Below are positions 8,801 to 17,500 of a stretch of DNA of 31,324 bases, in pieces. A program made the translations under genes and the position numbers. Each line of letters starts with the position of its first letter. Position 1 is the first letter of the stretch. Source of the stretch: a virus. The stretch spans positions 1 through 31,324 of the IMG/VR virus record IMGVR_UViG_3300020469_000162; one strand, written 5' to 3'. Under the pieces are notes generated by a model. The model saw only the letters and a program-made list of their open reading frames with translations, was not told the origin of the DNA and ran no database searches.

Positions 8801-11510
8801 AGTAAAAAATTCTCCAACAGATCCAAATGGGACTGTAGGTGCGGGCGGTTATACTAACAAAGGTAACAATGCACAGACAGGAACAACAACTTCACTAACA
8901 CTAGCAACTAATGATGATAGTGCAGAAGCAGAAATACTAGGTTTAAGATTAATTATTACAAGCGGAAAAGGTGCTGGGCAGTACGGTTACGTAACTGCTT
9001 ATAATCCTACTTCAAAAGTTTGTAATGTGTCAAGAGAATCAGATGACGTTGCAGGTTGGGATCATGTTATTCCAGGAACACCATCACAAACATCATTGTT
9101 CACAGACAATACTTACAGATTAGAACCAAGACCAACATTTAGCCATCCAGGGTTTACAGTAGGCGATATTAACATGGGTGCTACTAACGCATGGGCAAAT
9201 GTTGCATATGGAGAAACTACAGCATCATTTAGTGCTGTTTCAGGAACAACAACAGGCGGACTAGGTACACCTATTTCAGAAGCAACATGGAATGTTACAA
9301 AAGTTGCAAGAAAATATACATTAACAAATGTTGATGTAGGCGCAGGATACGAAGTTGGCCAAGAAATTACTATCGACGGCGCTGCACTGGGCGGAACAGC
9401 CGGTGAACATGATTTAGTTATTACTGTATTAGAAGTTTCTGAAGATAGTACAAATACATTAGTGAGATGGGAACATGCAGGAACAGCAGATAGTGGAAAA
9501 TTTGTAGTAACACCAACCGCTGGAGCAGATTTTACATACAGTTCCGATGGTACAACTTGGACAGTAGCAACACTTCCACTGTCCGGAAATTGGAAATGTG
9601 TTGCGGCAGGCGGAAATGCTTTTGTTACACTATCTAGAGGTACTAGTTTTGCAGCATACAGTACAACTGGAACTAGTTGGACTTCTGTTAGTTTGCCTTA
9701 TGATAAAAATTGGAATTCAGTTGTATATGGTAAATCATCTAGCGGCAACGGAGTATTCCTAGCAGTTGCAGCCAATACTGATGCAGGTGTATATAGTACA
9801 GACGGCGGTCAAACTTGGAAAGCAACTACATTACCTGACATAGGTGATTCAACATTTAACGAATGGGTTGATGTTGCTTATGGTGCAGGAAGATTTGTAG
9901 CAGTTGCAAACAGTGGTAACTTTGTAGCAATAGGCGAATATAATTCAGTTACAGATACTTGGACATGGAATCCAGAAATTATGGACGTGATTGATGATTC
10001 ATCAACTAAGGATTGGAGAACAATCACATATGGTAATAACAGATTTGTTACTATATCAGGAACTGGCGAAATTGCATACAGTTTCAACGGAACGATATGG
10101 TACGCATCTGCAATGCCAACACAAGATGGTTCAACAGCACATGACTGGAAAATGGTTAGATACGGACAAGGTGTTTTTATTGCAGTTGGTGATACTGGGC
10201 AGCGTACTATTGCTGGTGACGAACCGACAGACGATACTTCTAGTTATGCAGCATCATCAGAAGATGGAGTAACATGGACAGCAAGAACATTAACACAAAC
10301 AACTAATTGGACAGGAATAGGTTTTGGAAATCCTGATATTTCAACTGGTGACTCAACTACACAATCAAACAGCACAGGCACATGGATTGCAGTTGCTAAA
10401 GATCTTGCTACTGGTAACAAAATTTTAACAGGATCAAGAGCAAAAGGAAGAATTATTGTTGAAAGCAGAAATATTGCTGAAGTAAGAATGTGGGACGTAG
10501 GTAGCGGATACAACGATACTCAACCAACACTTACAATTACTGATCCTGGTAATACAATTGATGCATATGTTGAACTAAGAATGGGCGATGCTGTACTTGG
10601 CCAACCTAGTTGGGTAAACAGAGGTTCAGGTTATAGAACTTCAAGCACACAGGTAAGCGTATTAGGAGATGGTTTTGCAGATGTTATACCAAAAGGACAG
10701 TTTGTAACTATTTCAGGAATAATTGGTCCAGTACCAGGTCCTGGAACACAGTTAAGATTCCGTGGTGCAACAGAATTTTATACTACTCAAACTTCAACAC
10801 TTGAAAAAACTGATAGTAACGGAAGCCAAACAGTATTATTTAGAATAACTCCTAAACTAACACTAAGTGATTTCTTAGAACATACGTCACAAGTAGAAAT
10901 TAGAGAAAGATATTCACAGGTTAGGATTACTGGACACGACTTCCTTGACGTAGGAACAGGAAACGCAGTACAAACAAACTATCCTGTACTTTATTCAACA
11001 GGAATTTATACAGGTGCACCAGAAAATGAAGTTGTAGAACTTAGCGGTGGACGTGTATTCTATACATCAACAGACCAAAACGGTAACTTTAGATGTGGAG
11101 AATTATTTGCTGTTGAACAGGCAACAGGTATTGTAACTATTAGTGCTGACTTCTTTGATCTAGGTGGATTAACTGAACTAGCACTTGGTGGTGTTAGACT
11201 AGGTGGTTCAGGAGCAGTTGTTAGAGAATTTTCAACAGATCCTGCATTTACACAAGATAGTAATAATGTTGTACCAACACAAAGAGCAATTAAAGCATAC
11301 TTACAAAATAGATTAAATGTTGGTGGATCTGATCTACTAACAGCGAGCTTTATTGCTGGTACTATTAAGGTAGGACCTAATCTAATTGATAATGTTGCTA
11401 GCCTCGAAGTATTGTTCCCAGGACCTGTAGCGTTTAGAGGTCCTGATGCAAATATTAGCGGAACATTAGTAGGACAACAACTATTTTTAAGAAGAGAAGA
11501 GGATCTTTAG
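5853..11510 (+). CDS. Giant virion protein with seven CBM-like repeats, beta-helix and propeller-like repeats
   Basis: 1885 residues. Residues 8-400 hold seven repeats of the plan 'W...W....Y..GDvV.YgG..Y.c...HTS', resembling CBM5/12-type carbohydrate-binding modules. Residues about 470-550 contain IYVSNDGIDDLNANRG and 'PYKTIRYAAERV...VNAGTYDEVLPI', a pectin-lyase-like beta-helix start. A conserved block at about 795-910 begins SLDPGWGPADTRGW. Residues 1225-1500 have repeated 'SSDGTTWT...W..vayG.g.FVav' units like Asp-box/BNR propeller blades. The C-terminus (about 1686-1820) has GHDFLDVGTG, GGRVFYTSTDQNGNFRCGE and EFSTDPAF...VPTQRAIKAYL, shared with the next gene. No enzyme active site is evident. 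AGGA at 5843-5846 precedes the ATG. Expected role: long host-surface-binding appendage. Confidence 0.8.
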   Translation: MAEFKISRLRYTWRNVWNTSTSYNKDDVVRYGGSTYVCVRQHTSSAFKTDQDYLANPGDTAPTVAWLKMTDGYYWRGNWAGSTLYAPGDLVLYGGVVYLVATSHTSDTNFNTNADKVAEYVSLYAWTADWAAATRYGIGDVVRYNGFVYKCIAEHTSGSVAQGAEIGNNDSLDDSTKELWEIVNEGIQYVGTYATATRYRPNDLVKYGGSILRCTVGHTSAPTIDSTYFVTELPGNSFYQTWADDVMYAVGDVVRHGGHIFIANKNNNDINPTTSLYATPDRSVPNDEWKLLAKGINLVGDWAVGQSYKTGDVVRRGGYVYVAILDTAITDDGSSLDYLDDSNWEIVLPGQAWRNAWTSNSQFEIGDIALYRGTAYTCNVAHTSSSENFPGDNGSGFSYWDILSLAGEGVGLSVQGDLLTFDLTRGLVGDGSTFGATSLPIGTEGQLVAVNTSDSIEYKTYGNVQKLIYVSNDGIDDLNANRGINPEKPYKTIRYAAERVASRADTNETIIRVNAGTYDEVLPIVVPEGTAINGAELRTTTVRPNKADASLATDLPFHKIALDRISDIVEAVVQRTTVPVSAGNTVSQVTTNIVFQTVSYDPPQYEFGPDENGLYGPEIFPPPFIDTTIGTQIQDLIVDDVVPYLDYYLSSVGSNPVITGSNTRIDHVGTETIAQDYAVENARRIFEANRLFVIAEVIAFMKVTQPTYTFDEAVLTDMLNRYIDAFIYDTTYVGNYASFQAARYYKNKVNGSDTEDMFYVRNATGIKDFTLKNLSGTLNPPEVFELYKRPTGGAYISLDPGWGPADTRGWIMKRSPYVQNCTTFGANCIGQKIDGALHNGGNKSITSNDFTQVISDGIGAWVLNNGRAELVSVFTYYNQIGMFAEKGGVIRATNGNSSYGDFGAVSDGNDPTETPAFAEVDNRTGQAIVASAFAGEVNDEILILEYTNAGENYTQADYTFVGSGVNAQVKQEDFRDDAVFEALVKNSPTDPNGTVGAGGYTNKGNNAQTGTTTSLTLATNDDSAEAEILGLRLIITSGKGAGQYGYVTAYNPTSKVCNVSRESDDVAGWDHVIPGTPSQTSLFTDNTYRLEPRPTFSHPGFTVGDINMGATNAWANVAYGETTASFSAVSGTTTGGLGTPISEATWNVTKVARKYTLTNVDVGAGYEVGQEITIDGAALGGTAGEHDLVITVLEVSEDSTNTLVRWEHAGTADSGKFVVTPTAGADFTYSSDGTTWTVATLPLSGNWKCVAAGGNAFVTLSRGTSFAAYSTTGTSWTSVSLPYDKNWNSVVYGKSSSGNGVFLAVAANTDAGVYSTDGGQTWKATTLPDIGDSTFNEWVDVAYGAGRFVAVANSGNFVAIGEYNSVTDTWTWNPEIMDVIDDSSTKDWRTITYGNNRFVTISGTGEIAYSFNGTIWYASAMPTQDGSTAHDWKMVRYGQGVFIAVGDTGQRTIAGDEPTDDTSSYAASSEDGVTWTARTLTQTTNWTGIGFGNPDISTGDSTTQSNSTGTWIAVAKDLATGNKILTGSRAKGRIIVESRNIAEVRMWDVGSGYNDTQPTLTITDPGNTIDAYVELRMGDAVLGQPSWVNRGSGYRTSSTQVSVLGDGFADVIPKGQFVTISGIIGPVPGPGTQLRFRGATEFYTTQTSTLEKTDSNGSQTVLFRITPKLTLSDFLEHTSQVEIRERYSQVRITGHDFLDVGTGNAVQTNYPVLYSTGIYTGAPENEVVELSGGRVFYTSTDQNGNFRCGELFAVEQATGIVTISADFFDLGGLTELALGGVRLGGSGAVVREFSTDPAFTQDSNNVVPTQRAIKAYLQNRLNVGGSDLLTASFIAGTIKVGPNLIDNVASLEVLFPGPVAFRGPDANISGTLVGQQLFLRREEDL

Positions 11511-11530
11511 GGAGAACTATAGTAACATGG

Positions 11531-11537
11531 ATAAATA
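11531..11537 (+). promoter_or_regulatory. T4-type late promoter box ATAAATA
   Basis: ATAAATATAATATAAC lies in the 50-base gap before the second giant gene, with the box ending 23 nt before its ATG. Initiation would fall near 11543 and leave a leader of about 18 nt containing a weak GGA ribosome binding site at 11550-11552. The box and the bases after it match those at 22153 and 30990. Confidence 0.75.
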
Positions 11538-11560
11538 TAATATAACAATGGAAAGATACA

Positions 11561-14500
11561 ATGGCTGAATTTAAACTAGGTAGAATTAGATTTGTTTGGA
11601 AGGACTCTTGGGCACCTTCTTCAACGTACTACGTCGATGACGTTATACGATATGGCGGCCGTACTTACATTTGTGCGGTAGGACATACATCAGACTCAAC
11701 AGATTTTAACACAGATTTAACGTATAGTCCGACTAAATGGAATCAAATGAGCGATGGTCAATCCTGGAAAGGCGATTGGGCAGTATCTACATTTTACAAA
11801 ATTAACGACGTTGTTAAATATGGTGGTTTACTATACCTTTGTAATGATTCTCACACATCAAATTCAAGTTTAGGAACAGGAGCCGCAGGCGCTGAAACTA
11901 CAACTGGATTAGAAGTAGACGCAGCCAAGTGGGATTTATTTGCTGAAGGTTTTGATTGGAAAACTGATTGGACTGTATTAACAAGATACAAAGTAAACGA
12001 TTTAGTCAAGTATGGCGGAACAACTTATGTTTGTAAAACAGCACATACTTCAACTGCTACAGTTGCAGATGGTTTAGAAGCACAACAAAGTTATTGGGAT
12101 TATTTCAATCAAGGAATTGAATACAAGGGTGATTGGACAACAGCAACTAGATATAAAGTTAATGATGTTGTTAAGAGAGGCGCTGGCTTATGGATAGTCA
12201 AGGCAGCTCAGAGTCATACTTCAACAACAGATTTTGCAGCAGACGTAACTAGCGGATACTGGGAACAGTTTGTAGAAGGTTTTGAATACGAAAATAATTG
12301 GAACATTGGTACTCCTTATCAGTCAGGTGATATTGTAAGATATGGTGGTAACCAATATGTATCAAAAACACAACACACAGGAACAGTTCCTACAGCATCA
12401 AGTCAAACTGATTGGGATTTATTAAGCGAAAACTTTACGTACCAAGGCGATTGGTCTATTAACACATCATATAAGATTGGTGATGCTGTTAGATTAAATG
12501 GATATACATACAGAGCAGTTAAGGATTCTCCTTCAACTGTACTAAGTGTTACTGCAACATCTGCAGTTGATAATACATTTACAGTAGCAAGTACTTCTGC
12601 ACTTGTTGCAAACATGGCTGTTAGATTTACATCAGGTACAATTGGAAATGTATTTGAAGGTGCAACATATTATATTAAAACAGTTACTAACGCAACGCAG
12701 TTTACTATTTCTATAGCGCCAGCAGGAACTGAATTTGTTCCTACAACTGCTACAGGAACTATGGTTGGTAGAGCAGCAGCAATTGCTCCTAACACAACAT
12801 ATTGGTATCAAGTAGCCAGCGGTTTTGCTTGGCAAGGTACATGGACTGATGATAATGGATATTTTGTAGGTGACGTTGTACGCTTTGGTTCAAACAGTTA
12901 TATCTGTATACTAAATCATAGATCAGAAGGTGACGATGGATCAACAGTAGGCGCAGCAGGTGGCGGTGCAGACAATTCAAGACCAGATCAAGATATTTCA
13001 GGAACGTATTGGAATGCATTTACAATTGGTAGTGATGTTTCAGTATTGACAACCGAAGGTGATATGGTTTACTACTCAGGTGCTGGACCAACAAGACTTC
13101 CGATTGGAGAAGAAGGACAAGTTCTAGTATCAACAGGAACACTTCCAGAATGGAAATCATTAGGAAAAACAGATCAAATCTATTACGTTGCTCCGCACGG
13201 AACAGATGGACTTTCACCAGTTCACGGTTCATCACTTGATAGACCATTTAAAACAATTAGATATGCTTGTGAACAAATAGAAGATGGACCAAGAAATCCT
13301 AACGCACAGAATTTGTTAGAAAGAAATAGAATATTCTTACAAAGAGAAACTTCAAGTTGGATCCAATATCAAGTTGCTAACGCTGGCGGCTCTGGTATTT
13401 GGAACGGTTTTGATTTCGACGAATACAAGTGTGAAAGAGACGTTGGTTTTATAATTGATAGAATTATTTGGGATCTTGGACACGGCGGAAATTTAAAAGT
13501 ACGTGCAGCAGCACTATCTTTTGTTAACGGATTTAGTGCAGATGGCGAATTTTCAGCATCGTCAGAAGATAAAGTTTATGGTGGTGCAGGACTTGCAGCA
13601 GAAGCTCAACAGTCTGTAGCAGCATACACATATCTAGAAACAATTATGGGTAATGTATTAGCAAATACAGCACCAGCAGTTGCATATCAAGATGCTACTG
13701 ACTCAACAGCAGTTGCAGACCAATACTTTAACACTGCTATTGTAACTGAAACAGGTGTTACTACAACTGTAGGATCACTGTTAAAGATTGTAACAGATAC
13801 TGTTACAGCAGGCGACACAAGTGCAATTCCAGAAAGAATTGTACCTAATGCATTAGTGTATGTAAAAGCAGGACAGTACAAAGAAATATTACCTATCATT
13901 GTTCCAGCAGAAGTTTGTATATTAGGTGATGAAGTTAGAACAGTAAACGTTGATGCGGCTGACGCAACTGAAAGCGGTACTGACATAACTGATTCGTACT
14001 ACTCTATAGAAACTTTGAAACACTTGAAAGGATTCATTGACAATGTTGTACAAGGTACAACAGTAACTCCTACTACAGGAAACACAACTACACAAGACCA
14101 AACATGGCCTGTAGCAGACGATACCGAAACACCAGCACTTACAGCGAAGTTAGCCGATGTAATCATGGAGCAAATTGATTTTAAACTTGGTGTAAAACAT
14201 ACAACCAATTTAACAGAGCCAACAGGATACAATGCGGGTTACTTGGCAGGTTATGGTACCGCTAAAGAAAACGTTACTGAAAATAAAAAATTCCTACAAG
14301 AAGAAGTTATTCAGTATATTACAAATAACTATCCAACTTTAAAATACAGTAAAACTAAATGTAGACAAGATGTTGGTTACATTGTAGATGCTTTAAGTTA
14401 TGATTTAACTTATGGTGGAAATTATCAAACACTAAATGCAGCAAAAGCATATTGGGATGGAGAAAGTTCTACAAGTGCATTGAATAGTAATGCAGTTACA

Positions 14501-17500
14501 CAAACTATTGCAGCATACAATTACTTAAAAACAATATTAGGACAAATTGTAAGGAACCAAGCAATTACACCTTTACAAACTAATACTCCACGTTATCTTA
14601 ATTCAGATGCAGGTGCTACACCTGCAACGCTTGTAGCAGATAACTTTGATATTATACTTAATACACTTGCTGGTGATTCAACAGGAGCAGACTTACCGTT
14701 TGTTACTGTAACTACAACAGCATCAAATGTTATTACAACAAGTGCAGCACACGGATTACAAGTTGGCGATGCATTTATTCCTTTAGAAAGTTCAAATAAC
14801 TTAGTAGCAAATACAAAATATTGGATTATAAGCACACCAGCAGCAACTACTTTCACAGTTAGTTTAACACTTGGTGGAAGTGTTGTTACATTAACAGACG
14901 CAACAGGACTAAGTGTACCAGCTCACGTTGAGAACTATCCAGCACTAACGAATGCTGTAAGTTCAACAACAGCACTTATCACCGCTGCAGAGACCTTAGA
15001 TGCGCAGCAAGAGGCCCTTGCAACACTGGTTACTACTTACATTACTAACAACTTTCCTACACTTACATATGATTCTGCTAAGTGTAAAAGAGATACAAGA
15101 TTAATTCTCGAAGCAGTTATGTTTGACTTTATGTTAGGTGCTGGAGCATCTAACGCAGACTCAACAAATTTTGCAACACACATTGCAGCAATAGCATATT
15201 TGCGTAGTACTTCAAGCGATGTATACACTAAAGGACAGAAAGCCGCTACTAGAGCGTCTTTCAAATATCTAGCAAGTGTAATTGCTGCTGATACTGCAAC
15301 ATACTTAAACAGTGATGCAACAGCCGCAGCAAGAGTTGCGTTGTTGATGGATAAATTAGACACAATATTCTTTAGTGCAACAAACGAAGGAGATGTTTGT
15401 GCAACTGATATTAGAAACAGAGACTATGCTAGATTAAAACTTGAAGAAAATAGAGCATTTATTAAAGCAGAAGTTGCTGCATATATCGATCAAACATTTA
15501 GCGATACTGCAACAGCAACAGACGCTGGTTTAAATTCAGTAACAATTTCTGATACTAGTTGGTTAGTAAGGAATGTTGCAATACAATTTACAGGAACTGT
15601 AATTGGTGGATTAGCAACAGGCACAACTTATTATGTAAAAGAAATTATTAATGCAACTTCGTTTACTGTAAGCACAACTAGAGACGGTGCTAATGCACTT
15701 GGATTATCAACTGCATCAGGCGGCGCAATGGGCGTTGAAATAGTTTATAGCGAAACAGCATGTGCTAGAGATGTAGACAAATATATTGATGCAATGAAAT
15801 GGGATTTACAATGGTCTTCAAATTATAAATCAAGATATTGCGCAAGATATTATGCCAATTCAGTTACAGGTAGCATGGAAGAAGATTTCTTCTACTTACG
15901 TAACGGAACTGGTTTACGTAATATGACACTTGACGGATTACGTGGAGACGTATTACCACCAAACGAATATGGAACATCTAGAGTATCAGCAGGTGCTTAC
16001 GCTTCATTAGATCCAGGTTGGGGAGTAGATGACTTCCGTACTTGGATTATTGCACGTTCACCATATGTACAAAACGTTGCAACATTTGGTAATGCTGCTA
16101 TTGGTCAGAAAATTGACGGAGCATTACATGCAGGTGGTAACGATTCAATAGTATCAAACGACTTTACACAATTAATTAGTGATGGTATTGGTGCTTGGGT
16201 AGCAAACAATGGTAGAGCAGAGCTTGTATCAGTGTTTACATATTACTCACACATTGGTTACTTGGCTACAGAAGGTGGAAGAATTAGAGGTACAAACGGT
16301 AACAACTCATACGGATCGTTTGGTTCAGTAGCAGAAGGATTTGATTCAACTGAAACTCCTGGAACAGCGATTGTTGATAACAGATTACAGTTTGAAGCAA
16401 CAGTTGGAAGTGTTATGACTGACACTGCTAATAAAATCCTTAACTTTGAATTTACTAATGCTGGATCAGAATACACTGAAACTGAATGGGGACTATTTGG
16501 TGCAGGATCAAATGCAACAGCAGAACAAGATAAAGAATTTAGAGATGACTCTGTATTCGAAGTAAGACTTCTTGATAATGTTGATGATTCAACAGCAGCA
16601 CCAGAAGCAGAAGGAAACTATGGTGGATTTGGATATATTACAAATTCAAACACTGCACAGGGCGGAACAACATCGCAGATTACAATTGCTGCAACTGATT
16701 CTGAAACATCTTTGGCTTATATAGGTATGAGAGTTTACCTAGATGGTGGTACAGGTGTTGGGCAGTTTGGTAATATTGCAACATATAACTCAGGTACTAA
16801 AGTAGCAACTGTTACAAAACCTTCAACAGGCGCAGCAGGTTGGGATCATATAGTACCAGGTACTACTATTGCAGCACCTGATGCATCAACAACTTATACA
16901 ATTGAACCTCAAGTAGCGTTTACTGCACCAACTCATAGTACTACTGCTAGAACTACTAATGGAAGTACAAGTTGGACAGGAATTACATATAGTGAGTTCT
17001 ATAACACTTATGCAACTATTTCACAAAACTCAACAACAGGATCTGGATCTGGAGCAACATTTAATGTTACTGCAAAAGGTACTAAGTATAGAGTTGATTT
17101 AATTGCTGGCGGAACTGGATATGCTACAAATGAAGTTTTAACATTTAACGGTGCAGCAGTTGGCGGAACAACCGGTGCAAACAATATTACACTTACAATT
17201 ACAGCAGTTAATGCTTCCTCTGGTGCAATCCTAGCATTTGATAAGGATGGTACAGCACGAGGCGGAACATTTGTTGCAATTAGTAGTGCAAGTGGTACAA
17301 CAACAAACGCATCATTAGATGCTACTACATTTACTGCAGGCACAGCATTACCAGTAAGTGCAACTTGGACAGGAATTGCTGCAGGACGCTTACAAAGAGT
17401 TATTAGTGCAGGAAATTTTGTTGTAGGACGTTCTTACACAATTACAACACCAGGTGACACACCTTGGTTATCAATTGGATCAACTTCAATTGTTACAGGA

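Noticed and set aside
9530-10340. Sialidase enzyme in the BNR-like repeats
   Set aside because: Only Asp-box-like blade repeats are visible; no catalytic Arg triad, Tyr/Glu pair or Asp acid of sialidases could be recognised, so a binding or structural propeller is more likely.
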